From NCBI RefSeq assembly GCF_036898095.1, contig NC_090744.1, positions 91,392,013 to 91,456,012 on the forward strand: a DNA stretch of 64,000 nucleotides, in the 5' to 3' direction. How positions within the stretch are numbered: the stretch's first letter is position 1; every line of letters begins with the position of its first letter. This DNA comes from Palaemon carinicauda. Lineage: Eukaryota > Arthropoda > Malacostraca > Decapoda > Palaemonidae. Shown here piece by piece: positions 1 to 9,620 of the stretch. The translations under genes were made by a program, and so were the position numbers. Under the pieces are notes generated by a model. It saw only the letters and a program-made list of their open reading frames with translations, searched no databases and had not been told where the DNA came from.

Positions 1-228
1 TTTAACAATTTGAGCCCAAACAAATTTCTTTCAAATAATGATACCACTAGTAACAGTGATTGGAAAAATACAACACAAGACCAAAAAATTTTGTACAGGG
101 TACATTTAAGACTCCTTATAAGCAGACCTTAATATGTCAATTACAAAATAAAAGTGCATTCTTTGATCTTATCTCACTAGTGTTTGACTAGTGGTTTTTG
201 TTAATAAACATCTCGCATAATCCAAGAG
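1..228 (+). repeat. left terminal inverted repeat (228 bp visible)
   Basis: Inverted copy of 6371-6598. It starts TTTAACAATTTGAGCCC and its inner edge is at ...TCCAAGAG. It contains a short palindromic stretch around CACTAGTG. It may extend left of the window. Confidence 0.9.
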
Positions 229-803
229 TTGCATGCTACTGTCTTCCAACTATAATATTTCCTACAGCTCAAAAGATAAATTATCAGTACATCAGAAAAT
301 TTAAAACAATAATAATTTTATTTAATTACAGTATTATTTCATAATATAAGCCCCCAGTAATTTCTTTCATAGATTCTACCACTAGTTAAACTCAGTAGGA
401 AAACACAATTTAAGACAAAATATATTTGAACATTTGCCATTTAAGAGCTACTCTCTTGATGAGAATGCCTCGTTTGTTAGTGGCAAAATATATATTACGC
501 ATTACTGTTCACAATATGGGAAACATAATAAAGCATATGATGCTAATCACTCTTAGCTTTGAATAAAATATAAAATATTGAGTATAATACACGCATAGAC
601 GTGTATAGAAAAAAAACAATCAGTTCAATTTGAATTTTTCATTCCATAGTTTTTTAACACAGCATTTTAATTCATGTTTTATCTTACACAGTTAAATAAC
701 GATAATTGCATGTAGAGCAACAGCCATAAACATTAATCAAACCATAGAGTAGTCATGGATATATAGGTAAACATATTTTCACATTAAAGAAATCAGAAGT
801 ATT
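229..803. other. AT-rich segment downstream of the nuclease frame
   Basis: Lies between the left inverted repeat and the stop of the nuclease frame. No supported gene was seen. It is presumably the 3' untranslated and subterminal part of the element. Confidence 0.5.
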
Positions 804-2906
804 CTAGTCATCACAGTCAGAATCAGTATCTGTTTCTAAGCCACTACCATACACAGTCTCTATCTCACTATCACTATCACCTATTTCTTTGTCATTTGAC
901 ACTGAACTACTATCATCATCCATAGCAGACACCACTTTCTCTGGAATCTGATCACCATCAAACATCTTAGGCTCATATTTTGATTCCATCAAAATCCAAC
1001 CATCAATTTCAGATGGATCCTGTTCAATCATGTTTGAGTTGGCACTTGACCACATTCGAGCAACAAAAGAACACCTTCTTATATGCTGAGAAAGCTCAGC
1101 TTCACAAGGTGGGATGAGACACCCATCAATACCACTCAACCTTTCCAACATATTTTTGCAGCCAGGTTTAGGACTGAATGCCCTCTCAACGACTTTGTAG
1201 CGGTATTCATTCAACTGACATTGATCTCCCTTAAAACCATAGAGGCATGCCGTAAATCTCTGGAGAGCCTTTTCAGCAGTAACTGAGATGTTTTCACATG
1301 TTCCCATCTCTGCAAAAGCAGCCTGGACATCAGCAGACTTTTCAAGTAGTCCTAGTGGACGCACTTTCCCTTTTCTAACAAAGGCGGATGTATAGTCAGA
1401 GCCCGTGAAGGCATGAAATCCTGGCAAAGCTCCACAAACTTCCACACCGAGCTCTTTTGCTAGTAATGTTATATCAATATAGCGCCGTGTGTCCTTCCCA
1501 GTTGTTCCAACATCCATCCAAACTTTCATTTTGTGTTTTATGACATGATAAAGCAAAATAACAGCAATATCAGTGTCAGAAGCCCTGACCACAATATTTC
1601 TCGATTGTTTTTCTCTAGCTGCATGGTATGCATGTAAACATATCCTAGTATCAGCCTCGTGGTGATTACAAGCCAAATCCTGGACGGCTTCTCGAATGAC
1701 TACCCCTGTTGGTGATACATGAAAGCTGTGACATTCTGACAAATGGCCCAAATATATTATCCTACTGCCAATCAGTGTGGTATATTCAGGGCGCTGCCAT
1801 TCATGAGCTAAAAATTCTGCTAGGCTCTGCTTGAATGAGTTGGACTTGAGTCCATCTGCCAAATTTCTGGGACAACGTTGTTCTGGTCCAGTGATGAGGT
1901 ACCCTTTATCTGTGGCATTCCTTCTCATTCTTTCAGAGTCTTTGATAGATGGTTCAGCATAAGTGTCGAACAGTATATCAATTCTTATTTTTGACAATGC
2001 AGTTACATTCATTAAAATCAATCTTGCAAGGCTACCATATGTTGATGTTTTTTGTCCAACCAATGTATGTAGAATAAAATTGCCATCAACAATGCTGACA
2101 TCTACAGTCTCAGGAGCCTGGTGATTCAACCGTTTCTCAAGGTTCTGAAGCAATGTGCTCTTGTTGGTTTTAGCCATACTGCCATCAGTTGAGAACATGG
2201 ACAATGGTATAGGTGTCAGAGGGTAAGAAAATGTGGTCCTTAAGTCAATATCATCTTTTGAAGCCACTACTGCCAGCCGTCCCATCAGATCTCTTGTGCA
2301 TCTTAGTTCTGATATTTTTTTGTTGGTAGTTCTTTTGTTCTTTGCACATTCACTTTGGAAAGTTAACAGCTGTTCTCTTTTGATTGGCTCTTCAAATCTG
2401 CTGGGGTGTTTTATACAGGCTTCAACAAATGTTTTACGTCGGTCTTCCCCGTTGACTTTCACTGCTAAAATAGATTCTTTTACAGAAGATGAAGCTTCTT
2501 TACCAGTGAAGATGTTGTATAGGCTATCATTAGTACTACTGTCAAAGGGATTACAGCATTCTTCTATCATGTGCACTAACTTCTCCAAATCTCCCTTATC
2601 TCTTTTTCTTCTCGATGCCTGTAGATCATTCACAACATCTTCTTTATGACCCATCTGTACCATTTCTTGTACTTTACTGACACAAGCTGCCCTAGTTGCC
2701 TTTGTTACAGCCCATCTCAAACGAGAACTGTAGTTGTTTGTCATAGCTGAGATGCCAGTCATCCTCGATGCTGCATCTGCATTAACTGTCTGCTCGAGGG
2801 TAAGGTTGACAGGGATTCTGCTAAAGTTGTGATCTGTCCTTCTGACAGAGAATGCCCCTCCTTCAAGTATTTTTCGAAGTCCAGGATGTGTCTGGTCTAT
2901 GTTAAA
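804..2906 (-). CDS. XPG/FEN1-like (PIN-type) nuclease part of Academ-like transposon
   Basis: Reading frame of about 700 codons. The first Met of the track-style ORF is at 2762, but the frame is open from 2906 and its first residues continue the upstream frame's family pattern. Numbering from that Met, there is an N-terminal acidic motif IVDGNF (D226) and DILFD (D262/D266), then HHEADTR (E369, D371) and RASDTD (D396/D398), then FTGSDYTSAF (D456). This order matches the N region, I region and helix-turn-helix of FEN1/XPG nucleases. The C-terminus is strongly acidic (runs of D, E and S). It lies immediately downstream of the transposase exon in another frame, so I read the two as one gene broken by a shift at 2902-2909. 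The nuclease assignment rests on motifs only. Confidence 0.6.
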   Translation of the reverse strand, partial: FNIDQTHPGLRKILEGGAFSVRRTDHNFSRIPVNLTLEQTVNADAASRMTGISAMTNNYSSRLRWAVTKATRAACVSKVQEMVQMGHKEDVVNDLQASRRKRDKGDLEKLVHMIEECCNPFDSSTNDSLYNIFTGKEASSSVKESILAVKVNGEDRRKTFVEACIKHPSRFEEPIKREQLLTFQSECAKNKRTTNKKISELRCTRDLMGRLAVVASKDDIDLRTTFSYPLTPIPLSMFSTDGSMAKTNKSTLLQNLEKRLNHQAPETVDVSIVDGNFILHTLVGQKTSTYGSLARLILMNVTALSKIRIDILFDTYAEPSIKDSERMRRNATDKGYLITGPEQRCPRNLADGLKSNSFKQSLAEFLAHEWQRPEYTTLIGSRIIYLGHLSECHSFHVSPTGVVIREAVQDLACNHHEADTRICLHAYHAAREKQSRNIVVRASDTDIAVILLYHVIKHKMKVWMDVGTTGKDTRRYIDITLLAKELGVEVCGALPGFHAFTGSDYTSAFVRKGKVRPLGLLEKSADVQAAFAEMGTCENISVTAEKALQRFTACLYGFKGDQCQLNEYRYKVVERAFSPKPGCKNMLERLSGIDGCLIPPCEAELSQHIRRCSFVARMWSSANSNMIEQDPSEIDGWILMESKYEPKMFDGDQIPEKVVSAMDDDSSSVSNDKEIGDSDSEIETVYGSGLETDTDSDCDD

Positions 2907-5402
2907 TCAAGTCTAGCTGGAACTTACTCATCCACCTAGCATAGTTGACATGATTTACCATAAAGAACAATCCAATGATTGGTGTCAGAGCCTCTATATA
3001 CATATTGATGTCATTTGTCCTTACAGCTCTGTCCAGTTGATGGAAATTGTGCATGTAATCTATATACATAAGCCAAAACTGTGCTGTTGCCCCATGCTTT
3101 CCAGATTTTGTTTCTTCACGAAAGTATTGATATTTTTTCAGACAATCAAGGAAAACTTGTGATGACTCTACTTCTTTCCATTCCACTGTCTTGTTTGTCA
3201 ATTCTTGTAAGAGATGTGAGATGTCATCCCTCTGGTGATATGCATCCAAAAACTTTCTGAAGTGTAAAATTTCTAAAGAGAATGCAAGTATAGGATGCAA
3301 CCGTTTGCATCGGTTGAAGTTTTTTCCTGAAATAAATCCTTTAAGAGAGCCGGGAGCAAGGACATCTGTTTCTGTAAGAATTTCAGGACCACCAGAATAA
3401 TCAACAATTTTTCCCAATGCTTTGAAGAAAGACATCTGTAGGTGGAATACTCCAGGCATGATGAATACTCTTTTATATTTTGGTTTCTCTGTTTCTTGAA
3501 TCTGAAGGGCAGGTTTTGCTGCATTCAAATCATATGTCACCACTGCATACTCCTGACCAACTTCATCAGCACACCTGATACTGATGTCTAGGGTTTCCTG
3601 AATTACATCTAATCCAGTTATTGGCTGTCGCAGATTTGCCATGTAGAGAATCTTTTGCTTGGGCAGCTTGTCTTTGTAAATTTGTGAGTTAAATCCTACC
3701 CACATTGGTACTTCTAGATTAATACTGTGACACATCATCCATGCAAAATCTAATCTATCTGCAATGTCATTTCTGGGAACTTGGCTTTCTGTCAGGCTAT
3801 AGCTAAAATCACTGATTCTCGGCTTCTTTCGATAGGGGGTTAATGGTAGATCATCTAGCTGAAGTTTCCTTTTTGAAGAGTTAGTTGTTATGGATCGAGA
3901 ATGCTCTCCAATAGGCTGGGAATCGCCTATTTCTTGATAGAGTATACCCATAGTGTCGTGTAGAGTATCTGACCCCGACAGAGTGTTGCACAGCTCATCA
4001 TAGTTGTCAAAAGCTACACCCATTATTAGGTTTTTCTTTGCCCCATCAGGACAGGACTCTTTGCGGTTTATAATTGTTGAAGCTAAAGAGGTCTGTAACT
4101 CTTCTATACAGTGGTAATTCAATGTATGACCAAATCTATTTAATAATGTTAAGAGCTTTTTACTCCCAGTCATAGACTTAACTGCCAAACCAAGAAGTGT
4201 GTGCTTTGCTGGCTTAACATTTCCTTTAAATACATTGAATAATGCATCCTGGCTTGCAGAATTAGCAGTACGCATGACTTTTTCATTGTGGGTTTTGAAA
4301 CTTGGTCCTCCGTGCAGTACTTGAAAAAATGTCATTAAGAGATCAGGTGGCTTTGCTTCCCCCTTTGCCAAGTCTTCAACTGTAATACAATTTGAGAATT
4401 TAGTTAAAGCAACATCTTTTATTGCCTTTTGTAGAAACATTGCTGCTTGAATTACTGTATATTCAGGTGAACTTGCAAAATCATAAGCAGTTCGTATTGA
4501 TTCATCTGCAACTTCCGAACTATACAAGATTGTTCCACTCTTCCGTGATGATTGGGTGTTTGCTTTAATCTTTCCTTTGAAATTTTCTAGTACTGCTCGC
4601 AAAAATGTCTGAGCAGTGGAGTAAGGTATATCATTACTGTCATCACATAGCATACAATACTGAGTGTAGATTGATGTCAGTAATTCTGGTCTCTGCTCAT
4701 TAATTATAGATTTCTCGATATAAAAACAAATGTCTTTAAAGCTTGAACCTGTAGCATTATCATTGTCCTTTTTTACACCAGATTTCCTACTAGCCATACG
4801 AAGATAGTTAGATCTACATGAATGGTGGTATTTTACCTCCTTAGCAATCATATCAATCCCAGATATTTTCGCTTGCATAATGCTATCACCTTGAATTATT
4901 GCTGCCTCTTTTATTGAATTTTCCGCTTGAATTGTCTCACATGAACCAAGATTTTCAAGGATTCCTGACTTTGATCTAAGTCTTTCAGAATTACAGAATA
5001 GGCAGACATTTTTGAAAATTCCTTGGCTGTTCTCTGTAGCTGGTGGGGTTTCTGACCTTAAACATTGGGAATTTAGATTGTCTGACTGTTGTGTTTTATC
5101 AACTGAAGTTTTTGCGACAGCAGTAAAGTTACTGTAGCATTTAGGGTGGTAGCCATCACTGACATTAGGTTCATTCGGCAAATTTTTAATTATTCCATAA
5201 TACTTGCTAGAACTGAAATTTGTCTTTCCTTTTCTCACAGCTGCAGCTTTCATGACCATCGACCATGTCATCTCTTTAAAGGCAATTACATTTGCTGCTT
5301 GTGAATCCTGTGAGTTCTGACCCCTCAATGTTTTGGAGTTTGTTAAGTTTGCTTCTGAGGTAGCTTCATTGTGAAAGAGGCATTTAAGTTCAATTCCCGG
5401 GC
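2902..5402 (-). CDS. Academ-like transposase, main exon
   Basis: Open frame of about 830 codons, entered through a good splice acceptor (TTTATTTATTCATTCAG ending at 5403), with the exon starting at 5402. Residue numbers count from the Met at 5427. Visible are a Cys/His cluster (C142-x2-C145, C163, H201/H202, C204), then candidate catalytic acids in VAFDNYDEL (D474) and VVTYDLNAAKP (D633), a conserved-looking block with FHLQMSFFKALGK and SGGPEIL, and FNRCKRLHPILAF. The DDE assignment of D474/D633/E682 is inference. It stops at 2902-2904, where the downstream family pattern continues in another frame. The stop near ATTTAA could be a real mutation, a programmed shift or an assembly error. Confidence 0.65.
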
Positions 5403-5769
5403 CTGAATGAATAAATAAACATACCATCTTAATGATATAAACAAAAATTATTTGAAATTATACAATAAATGTGGAGCTATATTTCACATAGAATGTTTAA
5501 AACAATATCCATCAATATAAAGTATTGTAATTTTTTAACGTGTTCTTAGATATAATTTCTCATGTAAATCTTTGTATGGTATAGGATATTATGATAATTT
5601 TCCTTGATAGAAAAAATTATAACTATGATGTCTATTAATTAAAAATATCTAGCAAATCCTTATGGTGCTCTTGATGGTTGATATTACAGAAAGGTTATTC
5701 AAATTAAAAAGGTTATGATGAAGAAAGTGTTATTTTTTTTTAATAAATGGATTAATTTAAGGAACCTAC
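5403..5769 (-). other. predicted intron (367 bp) in Academ-like gene
   Basis: Minus-strand GTAGGT donor at 5769 and pyrimidine-rich CAG acceptor at 5403. It is AT-rich and the phase is kept across the junction. Confidence 0.5.
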
Positions 5770-5866
5770 CTTCCTGATCGTTAGTTTTTTTAACCTGATG
5801 CTGTCCCGCATGAGGCAATGAAATCTCATGTTGTTGATAACTCTCCATTTCACACTGATTATACAT
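5770..5866 (-). CDS. 5' coding exon of the Academ-like gene
   Basis: A Met at 5866-5864 opens a short frame of 32 codons ending at a strong donor (GGAAG|GTAGGT, exon end 5770). Joining it to the acceptor at 5403 keeps the frame (...D-Q-E-G-P-G-I-E...), which is good evidence that this is a real exon. An upstream acceptor-like TTTTTATTTCAG near 5910 suggests a further 5' untranslated exon. An in-frame stop lies just upstream of the Met. Confidence 0.5.
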
Positions 5867-6370
5867 TGAATTTAATCCTTCTAACAAATTTGATTAATTC
5901 ACATGCATCTGAAATAAAAAGGTACACGTTATTTATACATATAGTACAGAAACAAGTAGCATATAATGCAGTCAAAAATGTTAAGAAATGTCTTGTGTAA
6001 CACTTTATTTCAATATTGTCTTCCAAATAAAATCATGCTCAATTAAATAGTCAATATCTGCAGAACTTTTGTTCTGTCAATGATGGAAACTGGAATATTG
6101 ATAAGTATGAAAAGTATTATTAGATAGACATCCATTTTATTTTCTAGAAAATTATCATGGGTTTTCAAATCCTCTTTGCGAAACACATATTAAAGATAAT
6201 AATACAATCATTATTTTAGATTGTGAATTGGATGGGAAGATGGGATTTACCTAAAATAATGCATATTACATCTGAAATTCACGCACCATTAGCTTTCACA
6301 ATTAAGTTCATATATATGACTTATGCTGTACATACTCATAGACAATAAAACTTTGTGAGTAACCTTTGGA

Positions 6371-6598
6371 CTCTTGGATTATGCGAGATGTTTATTAACA
6401 AAAACCACTAGTCAAACACTAGTGAGATAAGATCAAAGAATGCACTTTTATTTTGTAATTGACATATTAAGGCCTGCTTATAAGGGGTCTTAAATGTACC
6501 CTGTACAAAATTTTTTGGTCTTGTGTTGTATTTTTCCAATCACTGTTACTAGTGGTATCATTATTTGAAAGAAATTTGTTTGGGCTCAAATTGTTAAA
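6371..6598 (-). repeat. right terminal inverted repeat
   Basis: Inverted partner of 1-228, ending GGGCTCAAATTGTTAAA. Confidence 0.9.
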
Positions 6599-7186
6599 TA
6601 AAACTGTAATCAGGTCAAATTAATTAGCGTCTTAATTAGCTGATGTACAGGTAAATTGTGTCTTGACTTGTTTGAAATGATATTAAACTTGGTAGATAGT
6701 AATATGCAACTGAAATTTTGGATGGGCTATGTTGGTTAGATAAAGTGCAATCTGGCACCAAAAAATGCCCATGGTAATTAATAAGGGGTCTTAAATGGCC
6801 CCCGTACAAATATTTTTGGTCTTGTATTATATTTTTCTCTTCACTGTATCTAGTAGTATCATTATATGAAAGAAAATAGTTTGGGCTTGAATTGTTAAAT
6901 AAAACTGAAATTGGCTGTAATTAATTAGTGTCTTAATTAATCAACGTACAGGAATTTTTGGTCTTAACTGATGGGATTTGAATCCTTATCCAAGGGCCAC
7001 TTGATAAAATGTTATTTGATGTTTGGGCTCAAGTTGTTAAATAAAATAAATTTTGATGGGGGGTTTGAGGGGCTACCCCTAGTCACCGTACAAGCCATGT
7101 CACTTAAGACTTGCCTCTTTGTAATGACACCCATAAAACGCATGGAATCCAATGCTCAAACCTTTCGGGCTCAAATTGTTAAATAA
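6599..7186 (+). repeat. diverged tandem copies of transposon terminal sequence
   Basis: The stretch GGGGTCTTAAATG...GGGCTCAAATTGTTAAATAAA of the right arm (about 6484-6600, continuing to 6650) recurs diverged at about 6781-6951. The end motif GGGCTCAA(A/G)TTGTTAAATAAA appears again near 7024 and 7166. The spacing of the two longer copies is about 297 bp. Either the inverted repeats are internally repetitive and longer than the visible 228 bp, or older related termini lie next door. Confidence 0.65.
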
Positions 7187-7292
7187 ACTTAAGCTAGCTC
7201 CCAGACTATTTGTTTCGTTAGAATTTCATCGCCACGACTATAACAACAACATACTGTACTGAACTTTACAGTGTTATACAGACTACTGTAAT

Positions 7293-8426
7293 ATGAAATA
7301 TTTAGCAAAAGGTAAGGAGGTGTATGTTGCGTTTATGGATCTGGAGAAAGCATATGATAGAGTTGATAGGGAAGCAATGTGGGATGTGATGAGGTTATAT
7401 GGAGTTGGTGGAAGGTTGTTGCAAGCAGTGAAAAGTTTATACAAAGGTAGTAAAGCATGTGTTAGAATAGGAAATGAAGTGAGTGATTGGTTTCCGGTGA
7501 GAGTGGGGCTGAGACAGGGATGTGTGATGTCGCCGTGGTTGTTTAACTTGTATGTTGATGGAGTGGTGAGAGAGGTGAATGCTCGAGTGCTTGGACGAGG
7601 ATTAAAACTGGTAGGCGAGAATGACCATGAATGGGAGGTAAATCAGTTGCTGTTTGCGGATGATACTGTACTGGTAGCAGACACAGAAGAGAAGCTTGAC
7701 CGACTAGTGACAGAATTTGGAAGGGTGTGTGAGAGAAGGAAGTTGAGAGTTAATGTGGGTAAGAGTAAGGTTATGAGATGTACGAGAAGGGAAGGTGGTG
7801 CAAGGTTGAATGTCATGTTGAATGGAGAGTTACTTGAGGAGGTGGATCAGTTTAAGTACTTGGGGTCTGTTGTTGCAGCAAATGGTGGAGTGGAAGCAGA
7901 TGTACGTCAGAGAGTGAATGAAGGTTGCAAAGTTTTGGGGGCAGTTAAGGGAGTAGTAAAAAATAGAGGGTTGGGCATGAATGTAAAGAGAGTTCTATAT
8001 GAGAAAGTGATTGTACCAACTGTGATGTATGGATCGGAGTCGTGGGGAATGAAAGTGATGGAGAGACAGAAATTGAATGTGTTTGAGATGAAGTGTCTGA
8101 GAAGTATGGCTGGTGTATCTCGAGTAGATAGGGTTAGGAACGAAGTGGTGAGAGAGAGAACGGGTGTAAGAAATGAGTTAGCGGCTAGAGTGGATATGAA
8201 TGTGTTGAGGTGGTTTGGCCATGTTGAGAGAATGGAAAATGGTTGTCTGCTAAAGAAGGTGATGAATGCAAGAGTTGAGGGGAGAAGTACAAGAGGAAGG
8301 CCGAGGTTTGGGTGGATGGATGGTGTGAAGAAAGCTCTGGGTGATAGGAGGATAGATGTGAGAGAGGCAAGAGAGCGTGCTAGAAATAGGAATGAATGGC
8401 GAGCGATTGTGACGCAGTTCCAGTAG
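7293..8426 (+). CDS. RTE-like LINE reverse transcriptase, 5'-truncated
   Basis: Frame of 377 codons, uninterrupted. It begins just before RT motif A (AFMDLEKAYDRVD), followed by LRQGCVMSPWLFNLY, the catalytic LLFADDTVLVA, FKYLGSVV, and the C-terminal block LRWFGHVERME with RGRPRFGWMDGV typical of RTE/Craft-like non-LTR elements. The apurinic endonuclease and early finger domain are missing, as expected for incomplete target-primed reverse transcription. The first ATG is therefore only the start of the fragment. The frame is intact, so the insertion is fairly recent. It is GA-rich and unlike the flanking AT-rich DNA. Confidence 0.85.
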   Translation: MKYLAKGKEVYVAFMDLEKAYDRVDREAMWDVMRLYGVGGRLLQAVKSLYKGSKACVRIGNEVSDWFPVRVGLRQGCVMSPWLFNLYVDGVVREVNARVLGRGLKLVGENDHEWEVNQLLFADDTVLVADTEEKLDRLVTEFGRVCERRKLRVNVGKSKVMRCTRREGGARLNVMLNGELLEEVDQFKYLGSVVAANGGVEADVRQRVNEGCKVLGAVKGVVKNRGLGMNVKRVLYEKVIVPTVMYGSESWGMKVMERQKLNVFEMKCLRSMAGVSRVDRVRNEVVRERTGVRNELAARVDMNVLRWFGHVERMENGCLLKKVMNARVEGRSTRGRPRFGWMDGVKKALGDRRIDVREARERARNRNEWRAIVTQFQ

Positions 8427-8690
8427 GCCCTGCTGCTTCCTCCGGGGCCTTAGATGACCGCGGAGGTAGCAGCAGTAGGGGAGTCAGCATTATGAAGCTT
8501 CATCTGTGGTGGAAATGTGGGAGGTTGGGCTGTGGCACCCTAGCAGTACCAGCTGAACTCGGTTGAGTCCCTGATTAGGCTGAAGGAACATAGAGAGTAG
8601 AGGTCCCCTTTTTGTTTTGTTTCATTGTTGGTGTCGGCTACCCCCCAAAATTGGGGGAAGTGCCTTGGTATATAGATAGATAGATAGAAA
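8427..8690 (+). mobile_element. 3' end of the RTE-like LINE with GATA tail
   Basis: Contains a hairpin (CTGCTGCTTCC with GGAGGTAGCAGCAG), then CCCCCAAAATTGGGGG, and ends in a short (GATA)n tract at about 8672-8689. Microsatellite tails instead of poly(A) are typical of RTE elements. Confidence 0.75.
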
Positions 8691-8754
8691 ATATTTGTAA
8701 TCTATTTTATATGAAATGGGGCTATTTTTTTTTTAAATTTACATTTACGTATGT

Positions 8755-8758
<4 letters not shown>

Positions 8759-8833
<75 letters not shown>
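8759..8833. repeat. (CT)n microsatellite, 75 bp
   Basis: Uninterrupted CT dinucleotide run; ORFs through it are artefacts. Confidence 0.95.
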
Positions 8834-8836
<3 letters not shown>

Positions 8837-9391
8837 AATTGTTTTCCTGCTTTGCTACGTATGTATGATTTTATATAGATATGGTAAATATTATTTGTAA
8901 TAACATATTTTATAAAAGCTTTTACTGTAATATCATTATTTATCACTTTCATCATGCGTATTAAATGCCTTCGTTTGTTTATTGAGCGTACTTTGACGCC
9001 GTCGTTTCAGGCGGCGTCATGAAGAAAAACATTTCATTTGGAAGTCCTAAGAAAAATTAAGTAAAACATTGGTAATAACAAAATCAACATACTGTACTGA
9101 ATAATCAATATAATCGATGCAAAAACTAACCTATACGCAGATGTGTAAATGCATTTGTTTCTTCATTATGATCAGAGATAAACTTAAACAAAACATTGGT
9201 TGCCATTTTTTATCGTGCTTTTTGGCTGTTTAGGAAACGCATGATATAAAGTCTCCTCTAATATTTGTGCCTGTTTTAGTTTAGGGTACTGTAGTGCATT
9301 CATTAAGTGTTCTGTACATTAAATGTTAGTTTGTTAACAGTACTACGTACAAGGGAAGGTTTTAAAAGTCTGAATATACATGTTAAATAAA
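8834..9391. other. AT-rich DNA, nothing recognised
   Basis: No gene, repeat or motif I can support between the CT run and the Tigger-type terminus. Confidence 0.4.
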
Positions 9392-9482
9392 TAGGTAAAT
9401 ATGGTGTCACTACTTCGCGGATTTTCACCTATCGCGGTCGGGTCTGGAACCTATCTACCGCGATAAAGGAGGGTTCACTGTA
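9392..9482 (-). mobile_element. Tigger/pogo-type terminal sequence
   Basis: On the minus strand it reads TA|CAGTGAACCCTCCTTTATC followed by repeated CGCGG/CCGCGA motifs. This is the layout of Tigger-like termini (CAGT..CCCTC..CGCG) with a TA target. No partner terminus was found nearby. Confidence 0.5.
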
Positions 9483-9540
9483 CTGCATTTTCTTGTAGGG
9501 ATCAATGTTTTTGGCCAATTGAGTTACATGCATACATATA

Positions 9541-9620
9541 CAAAGGCATTTCCCCCAATTTTTGGGGGTAGCCGACATCAAACAAATGAAACAGAAAAGG
9601 GGACCTCTCCTCTCTACTTT
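9541..9620 (-). mobile_element. 3' tail fragment of the same RTE-like LINE, inverted
   Basis: CCCCCAATTTTTGGGGGTAG followed by GCCGACATCAAACAAATGAA and GGGGACCTCT is the reverse complement of the 8600-8665 tail, slightly diverged. Confidence 0.7.

Larger units (their letters stand above)
1..6598 (-). mobile_element. Academ-like DNA transposon with long terminal inverted repeats
   Basis: The first 228 bases are repeated in inverted orientation at 6371-6598; by eye I see only about two mismatches, so the copy is young. Between the arms lies one minus-strand gene: a small 5' exon, a long transposase-like exon and a nuclease-like reading frame. Transposase plus XPG/FEN1-like nuclease is what I recall of the Academ superfamily (AcademX lineage). 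That family name comes from memory and was not searched. The left arm starts exactly at the window edge, and diverged copies of the arm continue to about 7186 on the right, so the true ends and target duplication cannot be fixed. Confidence 0.65.

Noticed and set aside
2233..2649. Plus-strand ORF of 138 aa, and similar plus-strand ORFs opposite the pol genes at 55-63 kb.
   Set aside because: Antisense shadows of minus-strand transposon genes.
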